A stretch of DNA of 64,000 nt, taken from Nitrospinae bacterium bin107. GTDB taxonomy: Bacteria > UBA8248. The stretch is from NCBI GenBank assembly GCA_002238965.1, contig MPNJ01000021.1:1-64000 (forward strand), in the 5' to 3' direction. A program made the position numbers and the translations under genes. Below the pieces are notes generated by a model. It did not search any database and was not told the DNA's origin. It saw only the letters and a list, made by a program, of their open reading frames with translations. This document shows, one piece after another, positions 18,912 through 28,203 of the stretch (position 1 is its first letter; the number at the start of each line of letters is the position of its first letter).

Positions 18912-19876
18912 TAGGCCGCCTCCCGTCGGCGACCGCCTATGTAATCCGCTTTGACATACGAAAGTGCTGTTTCAAAATTTAGACTAGGGTCACGGACAAC
19001 CTGCTTTAGGCCTGCCGTCTCCGACCATCTTAGCTTGCCTTTTGTCGCATCTTCTAAACCTGCGAGTCTGTCGACCACATCGTTCTCATCAAAGAGGAAA
19101 ACGCGGCCCGGCCCGCTCGGCTCGTGTGCAATCGCTTCGAACGACAATGTGGTTGCTTTTTCAGTATAGCGGGACCAAAAATCGAGTAAGGCGTAGATGA
19201 ACACGCCATCTCCTAATGTAGATTTCGGCCCACGCACGAACCGGAATCCATCGCGCTTGCCGATCGCCTTGATTAGTCCCAACTCGGTAAGTGGCGATTC
19301 GAGTGCGTCATCATTGCCGGCCTGTGCGGATGGTTGTTGCGGGACGTAACTTCGAACGAAACAGGCAACATCGTTCTTAACGGTCGTGACGGCAACAGGC
19401 GGCCACCCACAATCTTTCGCCAATTTGCTCACGCCCTTAATGAGATGTTCACGCTCAAAGGTCAGTGCAGGGTAGTGATTAAACCCCCAATACCACGTTG
19501 TTTTATCTGGGTTCGCCGTCAACTGCCAATGTACAATCCAAAGCGTCGCGGGATGCTCCATGTACGGATCGAGTCCATCCTCATCATCGAATAGCATACG
19601 ACCAAGATCGGTCGTTCGAATCAGGGGCGATCTTTGCGATTCGTTCATAACGCCGGCGGCGGAACCCCAATGGCGCATTGAGGCGACCATATTCTTGCCG
19701 ACGCCAAATCGTGCAATGGAGTCGTCGCTCAGAAAAACGTACTTGTTGTCTGTCTCGCCCTTGGTGGCTTCTACGGCATCGTAGGCTTTCTTGAGCCAAC
19801 CATAGCGCAAAGGGAACGTTTCGTGTCCCGAGAACTGAGGGCGGTAATCTTCCTGGAAAAGTGGTCCGCGTGCCAT
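18911..19876 (-). CDS. sspB: SspB, DUF4007 DNA nickase
   Basis: 321 residues of the DUF4007 type. Recognisable parts are RPQFSGHETFPLRYGWLKKAYDAV (13-36), FGVGKNMVASMRHWGSAAGVM, LDPYMEHPATLWIVHWQLTANPDKTTWYWGFNHY, and a C-terminal region ending YVKADYIGGRRREAA. DUF4007 is the domain of SspB, reported to nick DNA and required for single-strand phosphorothioate insertion. It is first in the sspBCD operon and divergent from sspA. This gene separates the locus from Dnd systems, which lack DUF4007. Confidence 0.88.
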   Translation of the reverse strand: MARGPLFQEDYRPQFSGHETFPLRYGWLKKAYDAVEATKGETDNKYVFLSDDSIARFGVGKNMVASMRHWGSAAGVMNESQRSPLIRTTDLGRMLFDDEDGLDPYMEHPATLWIVHWQLTANPDKTTWYWGFNHYPALTFEREHLIKGVSKLAKDCGWPPVAVTTVKNDVACFVRSYVPQQPSAQAGNDDALESPLTELGLIKAIGKRDGFRFVRGPKSTLGDGVFIYALLDFWSRYTEKATTLSFEAIAHEPSGPGRVFLFDENDVVDRLAGLEDATKGKLRWSETAGLKQVVRDPSLNFETALSYVKADYIGGRRREAA

Positions 19877-20025
19877 CGCTCCCCCGAACTGGACGGTTCA
19901 TCCAGGTCGACTTTATCTTATTCCCTATGTTAAGGTCAATTGAAAAGCTTTTTTTATCGTTCTGGAAAATGTCTCTACGACAATGATGGGATTCAACAGA
20001 TTTTGAGTATAAGGTTTCAGAATAC
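19877..20025. promoter_or_regulatory. Divergent promoter region between sspB and sspA
   Basis: 149 AT-rich bases separate the two start codons. On the minus strand TTGACC is followed by an AT-rich stretch that could serve as a -10. On the plus strand no clear pair is seen. It must hold both promoters unless one is transcribed through, and a shared regulator could act here. Confidence 0.35.
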
Positions 20026-21228
20026 GTGAGAATTGACCATACCATCTATCTTGACCATCAGTCGACAACTCCCGTGGACATGAGAGTTTTATCTGCGATG
20101 ACGCCATATTTTGCTGAATCGTTCGGAAATCCGCATTCGGTCGATCACAGCATCGGTTGGCAAGCAGCTCAAGCAGTCGACGCGGCGGCAAACCACATAG
20201 CGGATTTAATCGGAGCTGACGCTGACGAGATAGTTTTCACTTCAGGCGCGACTGAGGCTAACAACCTTGCTCTTCTAGGACTTGGCAGGCACGAAGCTCA
20301 AGGCAAGCGCAAGCGTATTCTTGTGAGCGCAATCGAACACAAGTGTGTGCTTGAAATCGGTCGTATCCTTCAAAAACATCTAGGCTATTGTATCGAATAT
20401 TTACCCGTGGATTCAGCAGGCTTTGTAGACTTGGATTCGCTTAAATCCGTTTTGGCTGATGATGTGCTTGCCGTATCAATTATGGCTGTAAACAACGAAA
20501 TCGGCACCATTCAAGATATTCCAAAACTCTCCGAAATTATCAAGAGTTGTGGAGCGCTATTTCATTGCGACGCTGCTCAGGCGCCGTGCGCCATTGATTT
20601 GCGGCATTTTTCACAATTCGTCGATTTGCTAAGTATTTCTGGACATAAAATGTATGGCCCAAAAGGGATAGGAGCACTTTTCATTCGCCGGGACTTACAT
20701 GGCTTAATCGAACCGCTCGTCTACGGTGGCGGTCAACAACACAATCTGCGCTCAGGAACAATGCCTGTTCAGCTGTGTGTGGGGATGGGTGCTGCAGCCA
20801 TGATTTTTGATTCAAAAGAAGCTATTGAAGAACGAACAATGTTACGCCGACGCACAGAGGAATTCGTTCACAAGCTGATTAGCCTCCAATGGCCTATCTC
20901 CCTTATCGGACCTAGTAGTGAGCAGCGTCATCCAGGCAATACAAACTTGCGGTTTGCAGGCTTTGATGCCCACGACATCCTAGGCGCGCTTCAGCCACAC
21001 CTTGCAGCTTCTACGGGTTCTGCTTGCACTTCCGGTATACCAGAACCATCTCACGTTCTAAGAGCTATTGGGCTTTCGAACGATGAAGCTGAATCGTCGA
21101 TTCGATTTAGTATCGGACGCGGGACTACTGATGCCGATTTGGAAGAAGCCATTGCACTTATTGACAGAAGTCTCTCAAGGCTCGTCGACAGGAGTCCACT
21201 TCAACATTATAAGCAGTTGGCCGGTTAG
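20026..21228 (+). CDS. sspA: SspA, cysteine desulfurase for DNA phosphorothioation
   Basis: 400 residues, GTG start, a class V aminotransferase/IscS-DndA homologue. YLDHQSTTPVD (8-18) and TSGATEANN (66-74) are the N-terminal landmarks. SGHKMYGPKG carries the pyridoxal phosphate lysine, and STGSACTSG carries the catalytic cysteine that holds the persulfide. It removes sulfur from L-cysteine and supplies it to SspD. It lies opposite sspBCD, so modification depends on two transcripts. It could also serve Fe-S assembly, but no isc or suf gene is near. Confidence 0.88.
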   Translation: MRIDHTIYLDHQSTTPVDMRVLSAMTPYFAESFGNPHSVDHSIGWQAAQAVDAAANHIADLIGADADEIVFTSGATEANNLALLGLGRHEAQGKRKRILVSAIEHKCVLEIGRILQKHLGYCIEYLPVDSAGFVDLDSLKSVLADDVLAVSIMAVNNEIGTIQDIPKLSEIIKSCGALFHCDAAQAPCAIDLRHFSQFVDLLSISGHKMYGPKGIGALFIRRDLHGLIEPLVYGGGQQHNLRSGTMPVQLCVGMGAAAMIFDSKEAIEERTMLRRRTEEFVHKLISLQWPISLIGPSSEQRHPGNTNLRFAGFDAHDILGALQPHLAASTGSACTSGIPEPSHVLRAIGLSNDEAESSIRFSIGRGTTDADLEEAIALIDRSLSRLVDRSPLQHYKQLAG

Positions 21229-21239
21229 AAATACGACGG

Positions 21240-21258
21240 TGCCTAACTGTATTAGGCA
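21240..21258 (+). terminator. Hairpin after sspA
   Basis: TGCCTAA-CTGTA-TTAGGCA is a perfect 7-base stem with a 5-base loop, starting 12 bases past the sspA stop. There is no run of T after it, so it may be a 3' stabilising or weak termination structure. Confidence 0.4.
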
Positions 21259-21333
21259 GATCTGTGAGAAGAAAAGGTTTGCATTGACCAAGTCGGCCTC
21301 ATACGATTTCTCTGACACTTACCTGCCAGGATG

Positions 21334-21488
21334 CGCGGGAGTTTGAATTCACCCGCTTCCGTCTTGATTACTTTCAGCAAAAGGGCAGTTTTGAGCGAGA
21401 CCGGAAAGAATAAAACTTTCTCAATAATTTCAACAAACTACAAGAATTCCACCTCAGCTGGAAACAGCCTAATGTCACTAAACGGGCG
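21334..21488 (+). repeat. Dispersed repeat copy R1
   Basis: First of four direct copies of a ~150 bp repeat. Shared blocks are CCGCTTCCG followed by TTGATTAC, then CAACAAACTACAAG, and an end block GTCACTAAACGGGCG. The end block is identical in R2 but differs in R3 and R4. R1 lies between sspA and the first AbiE pair. Confidence 0.75.
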
Positions 21489-21738
21489 AAGCACGAAGGC
21501 GAGCAGAAACGGAGCCCGAATTCCAGCCCGAGTCTGTGGACGGGTTCCTCGGCGGCGCATTCGCGTCGCTCGCCCGAGAACTCGACGCCGAAGTCTGATC
21601 GGGATGACTCGAAGCGCGTCCCCGGGAACATGTGGCTGATCTCTGATCGGCTGGAATTTAATGGTATGTCGGACGAGATATTCCTCGACGACCCGTTCGA
21701 GAGTGTTCTCTTTTGCAGCCGTTGCCCGCCTCGCCACT
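21489..21738. other. Spacer between R1 and abiEii, unassigned
   Basis: GC-rich, with open frames in several registers on both strands as expected from composition. One minus-strand frame (MARRATAAKENTLERVVEEYLVRHTIKFQ..., from 21737) starts right after abiEii stops and looks protein-like for about 35 residues. It then continues into R1, so it may be a truncated downstream gene. No family recognised. Confidence 0.25.
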
Positions 21739-22599
21739 TCAAATCGCGAAACGCTCGATCATGTCCGGGGTCCGTGCCCAGTCCTCGCCCGGAATCAGGT
21801 CAATCAGTTCCCGCAAAACCCGTCTGAACGCTTCCTTCGTGGAGTCTTCGTCCAGGGACTCGGCGTGCTCGACCGAAACCAGGGGCCGCATGTCCGTAAG
21901 AAAAGCTGGATTTGCGAGTTTCGCGAACATTCTTTGCTGTGCCTCGGCGCGGGAAATGCGCATTCCCGATGTTTCAAGATAGAACACGAGGCCTTCCACG
22001 ACTCGCACCCTGTCCAATCCCTCGAACGTGCGCAGCCCATGATGGAGATCGAACAGGTCGCGCCCTTTGTTTCTCTGAAGGAGCGCCCGGAGTTTCGTCG
22101 CGAAGATTTCCTCAGTCGAGAACGTCGGAATGTCGGCCACCCCGCTGAACCATGGGTTTTCCACTGCGAACGGAATGGAGACCGGCGGATCGAACGCTTT
22201 GGTTTCCCGTGTATTGATTTCGATTTTCAGGCGGATCGGGGCACCGACGGTGGGATCTTCCGCATCAACCCGGAAACGGAGTTTGGGAGCCGTGGCGCTT
22301 GGGGCGAAACCCGCCCGCCCCAGCCATGGCTCGAGAGCTTCCCGGATGGCATCGAGAACCGGGCCGACCGGTCCGGTCTCGGTCCTGACAAGGTCGATGT
22401 CCTCCGAATAGCGAAGGGGTTGAGGAAAATGGAGCTTGTTAAGCGCCGTTCCGCCGCGAAAGCGCAGCTGTCCGGCCAGTCCGGGACTGGAAAACAGCTC
22501 GACAAGCGCTCGGCTGATAACGAGGTCCTGTTCGACCTGACGCAGATCCGCCCAGGGGACGACATTCCCCCATGCGATGATGTTCATCCGGGGGATCAT
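21739..22599 (-). CDS. AbiEii-type nucleotidyltransferase toxin (copy 1)
   Basis: 286 residues. The nucleotidyltransferase core is clear: FRGGTALNKLHF (47-58) and RYSEDIDLV (63-71), then LKIEINTRE (124-132), EIFATKLRALL (164-174) and RDLFDL (180-185). This is the DUF1814/AbiEii family, whose members modify tRNA or bind nucleotides to halt growth. Its start overlaps the AbiEi stop by 4 bases, the normal antitoxin-toxin order. The protein is unrelated in detail to the second AbiEii at 36966. Confidence 0.85.
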   Translation of the reverse strand: MIPRMNIIAWGNVVPWADLRQVEQDLVISRALVELFSSPGLAGQLRFRGGTALNKLHFPQPLRYSEDIDLVRTETGPVGPVLDAIREALEPWLGRAGFAPSATAPKLRFRVDAEDPTVGAPIRLKIEINTRETKAFDPPVSIPFAVENPWFSGVADIPTFSTEEIFATKLRALLQRNKGRDLFDLHHGLRTFEGLDRVRVVEGLVFYLETSGMRISRAEAQQRMFAKLANPAFLTDMRPLVSVEHAESLDEDSTKEAFRRVLRELIDLIPGEDWARTPDMIERFAI

Positions 22600-23423
22600 T
22601 CGTCGACCTCCGGCGGGCGACGGACAATGACGCGCCAGTGTTCGTCACGTTCCAGCGGGGGTGGTGTGAATTCAGGGTCGCGGGTCTCATTGCGGTCGAG
22701 TTCGACCCAAGGAAACGCGCCGCGGCCGGATAGCGCGTCGTACATCATTCCGGTACGGTTCCCGTGTCCGAGACGGTCCAGCAGATAACCGAGACGTTGA
22801 ACGATTGAGCGCTCCGCTGCGGATGAAAGCCGCGCCAGTTCCTGCGAACCGATTTTCGGGCCGAGATCGGCAAGGACGGTGACGAGGTTGTCGATGCCCC
22901 CTGCGGCGTGTGAATAGCGCACAAGGTCCAGTGCCGTGAGTTCGACGGACGACACTTTCATCGTGCCCGTATCGGTCTTCCGGTTTTCCACGCCGTCCGA
23001 TACGGCTTTCATATCCTTTCGGTAATGAAAAGCGATCCGGGTTCTGCCGGCGTGGATTCCGGGCAGCCGTTTGTCCGTGACAACGGGAAACTCCATAACA
23101 GCATGATGGGTAGCGCCGTGCAGTTCGGCCGCCTTGAGAAGACCTACATAATACGGTCGCCCTTCGTGCCGCATCAGGTCATCGATATACCAGCCCGGAG
23201 GCGGAGCGCCCCAGGATGCGTACCTAGGAGGAACCACGACATAGAACCCATTCCGCAGCCTGACGAGATGCCTGCGGCGCTGGAGCCGTTCGGCGGCGTC
23301 CAGAAACGCGCCTCGTCCGATTCCCAGCGCCTGCTCCGCCTCATCTGCCGAGAAGACTACGCGGCCCTCTGACAGTAAACCGGAAGTATATGATGACAAT
23401 GTTTTTCGTTGGGCATGTATCAT
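22596..23423 (-). CDS. AbiEi-type antitoxin (copy 1)
   Basis: 275 residues. A winged-helix DNA-binding domain fills the N-terminus (ADEAEQALGIGRGAFLDAAERLQRRRHLVRLRNGFYVVVPP, about 26-66). The AbiEi C-terminal antitoxin domain follows (YYVGLLKAAELHGATHHAVMEFPVVTDKRLPGI). AbiEi proteins neutralise AbiEii and repress their own promoter at inverted repeats, and inverted repeats lie just upstream at 23433-23514. First gene of the pair and coupled to the toxin. Confidence 0.82.
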   Translation of the reverse strand: MIHAQRKTLSSYTSGLLSEGRVVFSADEAEQALGIGRGAFLDAAERLQRRRHLVRLRNGFYVVVPPRYASWGAPPPGWYIDDLMRHEGRPYYVGLLKAAELHGATHHAVMEFPVVTDKRLPGIHAGRTRIAFHYRKDMKAVSDGVENRKTDTGTMKVSSVELTALDLVRYSHAAGGIDNLVTVLADLGPKIGSQELARLSSAAERSIVQRLGYLLDRLGHGNRTGMMYDALSGRGAFPWVELDRNETRDPEFTPPPLERDEHWRVIVRRPPEVDE

Positions 23424-23432
23424 GTCTTATTG

Positions 23433-23514
23433 TCCGCTTAAAAGGCGGAGTTTTCAACATAATAATTTGATGACAGAAAAATCATTCCTGATAATCCGCT
23501 TGATACGCGGATTA
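23433..23514. promoter_or_regulatory. Two inverted repeats upstream of abiEi, likely operators
   Basis: TCCGC...GCGGA (23433-23449, 7-base loop) and TAATCCGC...GCGGATTA (23492-23514, perfect 8-base arms, 7-base loop) share the core CCGC/GCGG. They lie just before abiEi and about 250-330 bases before the divergent HTH giant. Either protein could bind them; AbiEi autorepression is the simplest reading. Confidence 0.5.
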
Positions 23515-23760
23515 ACCGAAACGATACTCAGAGCTAGGCTCAATTATGATACCAGTCTTGTTCCCCGAGGGTACAGCATATCGGAGCAGAAGTTCTATCG
23601 TCATAAGCAAATAAAATTTCAACAAATTAAAAATGGGAACCAATATATTTAGGAAGTCAAGCATGCGAATTTTGAAATTGTATTGTGTTGCGCTACGAGA
23701 TATGGAATAATATCCTTGTTTTGTCAATATTGCCAAGAAACCGACGGACACATTATAGCC

Positions 23761-26700
23761 ATGAGCGGCGAAAACGAAGAGAAAATTCACCCGGGCACAT
23801 ACGTCAAGGAAAACGTCATCCCAAAGGACATGACCGTCACAAAAGCCGCCGAACTCCTGGGTATCGGGCGTCCTGCTCTTTCCAACTTCCTGAACGGAAA
23901 GGCGGCGTTGTCATCTGAAATGACTCTGCGCCTTGAACGTGTATTCGGAGCGAATCGACAACACCTACACAACCTGCAAGCGATATTCATCAGTGAGATA
24001 TCGAAAACGCATACACAAACCGTCATCACCGGCACCCATGCACCTGCACTTTTCAAAATACGAGCACGCCAGATAGAGAACTGGGCAAACGAAATTCAAG
24101 CGCGGCAGGAACTCGCGGCTCTTTTGAGAAGACTGATTCACTCAACCGGCCAGAATCTCACACTCGTGGATTTTCCCGCTTATGACTACGCAGAGAGGCC
24201 TGGGTGGGACGGCGTGGTCGAGACATCGACCCCGACGCCGTGGATACCGGAAGGAAAATCCGGATGGGAGTTCGGCTGCGAGCAAAAACCTAAACGCAAG
24301 GCTGAGGATGACTACACGAAGGGATTGAAATCCGTACCACAGGAAGAAGAAAGAGCAGAGCGCACATTCGTTTTCGTGACACCACGAAATTGGCCGAAAA
24401 AGCAACAGTGGGCAGAAGAGAAAGCCGCCCTCGGCCACTGGAAGAATGTCCGAGCCTATGACGCGAGCGATCTGGAACAATGGCTCGAGCAATCCGCCCC
24501 AACTCAAGTCTGGTTCGCAGAACGGATCGGTTTGCCGGCTGAGGGGTATCGATCCCTCGAGCAGTGCTGGTCGAAATGGTCCACAGTTTGTGAGCCGGAA
24601 TTGTCACCAGTACTTTTCGATTCTGCGGTTGAGCATTTTTCTAAGGATTTCAAAGATTGGTTAGATAGTCCCCCTGATCGTCCGTATATCATCGCTGCTG
24701 ACTCGCGGGATGAGGCCCTCGCTTTCATCACTTGTCTAATCCAGCACGTTGAAACAAGCGGTGACCGCCAGGACGATCGCACTATCGTGTTAGACACGCC
24801 CCAAGCATTACAACGATTCGACACTGCGGGTTCCATTCCGCTTATTGCCGTCATTCATGAACCAGCAGTCGAAAAAGAGAGCGGAAGTTTGTACCGCCGT
24901 TGCCATTGCATCATCGCCCGACCTCGCAATGACGTGAACACCAAGCCGGATATAACACTGGAACTTCTCGGCGGCACAGATTTTCAGAAAGCACTTGAGG
25001 CGATGGGGTTTCCCCACGACAAAATTGAAAGGCTTGCCCGGGAATCAGCGCACTCTCCGACGATCCTCCGTCGCCGTCTTTCGAAAGTTCCAGCCATCAA
25101 AAGCCCTGACTGGGCTGGGAATGAGGAAATCGCGCGAAAATTGTTGCCAGCAGTGATGGTCGGAGCCTGGCACAACGCTTCGCAAGCTGACCGCGAAATT
25201 GTCCGTATCCTCGCCAAAACAACCGAAAACATCCAGTTGGAGGACAACCTAGCGGCATTGCTCAACTTGGAAGACCCACCGCTCTGGTCAATAGGAGAAT
25301 ACCGGGGGGTCGTTTCAAGAATTGATGCTCTGTTCGGAATCGCCGGATTTATTACCAAATCAGATCTCGAAAATTTCTTCCTGGTCGCCGAATATGTACT
25401 GGCGGAAAACGACCCTGCCATGGATTTACCCGAAAATCAGCAATGGATGGCCCCCGTTTATGGCAAAGTCCGTGATCATTCGGGCGTTCTGCGTCGCGGC
25501 ATCCGAGAAACACTAATCCTACTGGCGGTTTATGGAAACAGTCTTTTCCTTAAACAAGTTGGGTTTAATGTACAACAACAGGTTTCGGGACTTATCGAAA
25601 GGCTGCTTTTCCCACTTGATAGCGAAAAAATTCTGTCTCACCATGAAGACCTCCCGGATTACGCGGAAGCCGCGCCCGAAGAATTCCTGAGACTTCTCGA
25701 GGAAGACCTCCAGAGTTCTGAACCTGTAGTCCGGGAACTGATGCGGCCAGTAGAGTTCGCCTTCATGTGTGGCCCTCGTAGGAGTGAGTTGTTATGGGCC
25801 CTGGAAGGTCTTGCATGGAGTCCCCAACGTTTTCCTCGAGTAGTGGATATTCTCGCAAGACTTTGCCTTGTAGATAAAAACGAAGCCAGTGACAATTGGG
25901 TGAACACTCCCGAGAACACGCTTCAATCCCTTTTTCGTTTTTGGTTGCCCCAGACCGCAGCTTCAGTTAATCAGCGGATTCAGATGCTTGAGGGCCTATG
26001 CCGGTGTTATTCAGAGCTTGGTTGGGCCGTGTGCATCAAACAATTAGACTTAAGAGACGATGCTGCCCCAAATTACCGTCCGCGCTGGCGCGACGACGCT
26101 AAGGGCGCGGGAGACTTGCCCTGTGAAGCCGAGCAACAACAGTTTCTTGACAAAGCTCTTGACCTTGTCTTGGCTTGGCCAAAACATGATGAAACAACGC
26201 TTGGAGAACTCATAGAGCGGCTTGAGGATTTTTCTCCACAGGAGCAGCGGAAAATCTGGGACCTCATCGATCAATGGGCCGACCAAACGGCATCTGAGGA
26301 CGCCAAGGCGTTTCTGCGTCAGCGTATTCATGGATGCGCACAAGTGCGTCGACTTCGGGGCGATGTGATTGCGCACCCCAAGCGCGAGCGCGAATCCTCG
26401 GAAAAACTATTACCCAAAGACCTCCTCATTCGTAATGCTTGGCTCTTTACATCGCATTGGGCCGAATTGCCGTCCGATGAAATCGAAGATAAAGGCCTTG
26501 ATAACGAAAAGAATGGGAAACGTCTTCAAGAATTGCGTCTTAATGCCCTGCGTGAAATTTGGCAGGTAAGTAATTTTAGCGGCGTGAACGCCTTACTTGA
26601 AAAAATCGAAGCCGAAGCAAACATCGTGGGCGAGATGATGAGGGAAATTTTAGTGAACCAAATCGAAAGAATCGGATTCGTCAAAGCGTGCCTTCATGAA

Positions 26701-27870
26701 GCGACAGGAGGTAACGAGCCCGTTTACAAGACCTGTCTTGCGAGTTTTCTCTGGAATGTCGACATCAATTTTAGCAAAGCACTCATCAAAGAAATTGAAC
26801 GCTCTCTTGGATACAAGGCTCTGCTCATACTGCTCCTCTGCCTTCCATATGGCAGTAGTACTTGGCGTTGGCTTGACGACAAGCCGAGCAACTTTCAGGA
26901 AGATTATTGGAAAAATGTGAATCCGCGCTTACGCAATAATGTCCATGGAGCAGAAGAGGTCAACGAGACAATCGACAGGCTGACAGAAGTGAACCGCGCG
27001 CCAGAGGCTTTCGGAACAATTTGTTTGATGTTGGACAAAGTGGAGACTTCTCGGTTAACACAGTTGCTCGATGTTCTGCCTACTTTTCCCCTCGAAGAAA
27101 TTCACGATCATGTTCGAGGAAATTTAAGATACTACATTTCCAAAGCGTTTGATGCCCTTGATGAGCGCCCCGGCGTCCCCGCTGAAGAAAAAGCCCGCCT
27201 AGAGTTCGCTTGCCTTCCGTGGCTTGAAAGAAGCGAACACGGCATTCCCAATCTTGAAAAGCTAATCGCCGAATCACCCGGCCTCTTCGTACAAGTAGTC
27301 GCATGCGCCTTCAAGCGTAATGACGGGAAAGAAGATCCGCCCGAGTTCCGAGCCAGTAACCCCGGAGAACAGAAAAAGCTCGCATCCAACGCCCATAATC
27401 TCCTGAGGATCATCAAACGCATCCCCGGCTCCGATGAGCAAGGCAACATCGATGCTACAGTGCTCATGAGCTGGCTCGACCAAGCCCGCACTTTGAGTAG
27501 ACAAAACGGGCGCGCCGAAATCAGCGATCAAAAAATCGGTGAATATCTGGCGCGTTGTCCGATCGGTAACGATAATATCTGGCCTTGCCGCCCGATCTGT
27601 GAAGGACTGGAATCAGTGGCCTCGAAGGATATCAGTATCGGCTTCGAGATCGGTGCCTGGGACCGTAGAGGTGTTTATACGAAAGCACCTGATGAAGGCG
27701 GTGCTCAGGAACGCGATCTGGCGACGCGCTATCGTACATGGGCAAACAAGCTTATCTATGAATTCCCTTTCGTGAGCGGCATACTGGAAAACATCGCCAA
27801 GTCCTATGAAAATATGGGAGGACAGGAGGACATTGAGTCAAACCTCAGGCGACGGCTGCCGTTTCGGTAG
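23761..27870 (+). CDS. Giant HTH - nuclease-like - degenerate STAND protein, putative defence gene
   Basis: 1369 residues from ATG 23761; the frame is open from 23683. Residues 10-75 are a HigA-like XRE HTH (IHPGTYVKENVIPKDMTVTKAAELLGIGRPALSNFLNG). Residues about 145-260 form a conserved block, RPGWDGVVE...WIPEGKSGWEFGCEQKPKRKAEDDY...FVFVTPRNW...VRAYDASDLEQWLEQ. Its D150, E170 and K178/K180 suggest a PD-(D/E)XK-like fold. A region near 330-345 (PYIIAADSRDEALAFI) sits where STAND proteins have a P-loop but lacks the GxGK(S/T) residues. The remaining ~900 residues are helical repeats with no recognised motif. This suggests a sensor-effector defence protein with built-in transcriptional control; no experimental match is known to me. 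Divergent from abiE. Confidence 0.65.
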   Translation: MSGENEEKIHPGTYVKENVIPKDMTVTKAAELLGIGRPALSNFLNGKAALSSEMTLRLERVFGANRQHLHNLQAIFISEISKTHTQTVITGTHAPALFKIRARQIENWANEIQARQELAALLRRLIHSTGQNLTLVDFPAYDYAERPGWDGVVETSTPTPWIPEGKSGWEFGCEQKPKRKAEDDYTKGLKSVPQEEERAERTFVFVTPRNWPKKQQWAEEKAALGHWKNVRAYDASDLEQWLEQSAPTQVWFAERIGLPAEGYRSLEQCWSKWSTVCEPELSPVLFDSAVEHFSKDFKDWLDSPPDRPYIIAADSRDEALAFITCLIQHVETSGDRQDDRTIVLDTPQALQRFDTAGSIPLIAVIHEPAVEKESGSLYRRCHCIIARPRNDVNTKPDITLELLGGTDFQKALEAMGFPHDKIERLARESAHSPTILRRRLSKVPAIKSPDWAGNEEIARKLLPAVMVGAWHNASQADREIVRILAKTTENIQLEDNLAALLNLEDPPLWSIGEYRGVVSRIDALFGIAGFITKSDLENFFLVAEYVLAENDPAMDLPENQQWMAPVYGKVRDHSGVLRRGIRETLILLAVYGNSLFLKQVGFNVQQQVSGLIERLLFPLDSEKILSHHEDLPDYAEAAPEEFLRLLEEDLQSSEPVVRELMRPVEFAFMCGPRRSELLWALEGLAWSPQRFPRVVDILARLCLVDKNEASDNWVNTPENTLQSLFRFWLPQTAASVNQRIQMLEGLCRCYSELGWAVCIKQLDLRDDAAPNYRPRWRDDAKGAGDLPCEAEQQQFLDKALDLVLAWPKHDETTLGELIERLEDFSPQEQRKIWDLIDQWADQTASEDAKAFLRQRIHGCAQVRRLRGDVIAHPKRERESSEKLLPKDLLIRNAWLFTSHWAELPSDEIEDKGLDNEKNGKRLQELRLNALREIWQVSNFSGVNALLEKIEAEANIVGEMMREILVNQIERIGFVKACLHEATGGNEPVYKTCLASFLWNVDINFSKALIKEIERSLGYKALLILLLCLPYGSSTWRWLDDKPSNFQEDYWKNVNPRLRNNVHGAEEVNETIDRLTEVNRAPEAFGTICLMLDKVETSRLTQLLDVLPTFPLEEIHDHVRGNLRYYISKAFDALDERPGVPAEEKARLEFACLPWLERSEHGIPNLEKLIAESPGLFVQVVACAFKRNDGKEDPPEFRASNPGEQKKLASNAHNLLRIIKRIPGSDEQGNIDATVLMSWLDQARTLSRQNGRAEISDQKIGEYLARCPIGNDNIWPCRPICEGLESVASKDISIGFEIGAWDRRGVYTKAPDEGGAQERDLATRYRTWANKLIYEFPFVSGILENIAKSYENMGGQEDIESNLRRRLPFR

Positions 27871-27892
27871 CACATAGGAAACGACATGCTAC
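27867..27892 (+). terminator. Small hairpin at the stop of the giant gene
   Basis: GTAGCA at 27867-27872 pairs with TGCTAC at 27887-27892 around the TAG stop. The loop is 14 bases and no T-run follows, so termination is uncertain. Confidence 0.25.
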
Positions 27893-28060
27893 TCTGGAAG
27901 TCATCGTCACTATGCTAAACTGCCGCCCAAAGGCACGACCTAGATACCGCCATGAGACACAGAAACCTGAACGACACGGGTACCGGAGGAAGACCGCAGA
28001 CAAGCTATTGAGAGCCGGATTCCGGAGAAAAGGAATGCGGTAGCGACATGGCTCCGCCGA

Positions 28061-28203
28061 GATGCGCAGAAATTATAACTTTTCCGCTTCTGATTTGATT
28101 ATTTGTTACAGAAAACGAATCCCAAACTAGATTCGCAATATTATCAATAAACTACAAGGATTTCACCGCCTTTGGAAATTGCCTGGTGTCACTAAACGGG
28201 CGG
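28061..28203 (+). repeat. Dispersed repeat copy R2
   Basis: Second direct copy. It has CCGCTTCTGATTTGATTA, AATAAACTACAAGG and the same end block GTCACTAAACGGGCG as R1. The last 12 bases overlap the 3' end of the XRE-ImmA gene and supply its stop codon. Bases 27871-28060 before it hold no gene. Confidence 0.75.

Noticed and set aside
14689-21228. Dnd-type (double-strand) phosphorothioation system
   Set aside because: SspA and SspD resemble DndA and DndC, but DUF4007 SspB and the SspC ATPase are present and DndB/DndE are not.
21661-22788. 375-residue plus-strand frame
   Set aside because: It is antisense to the AbiEii/AbiEi pair, which has the nucleotidyltransferase motifs.
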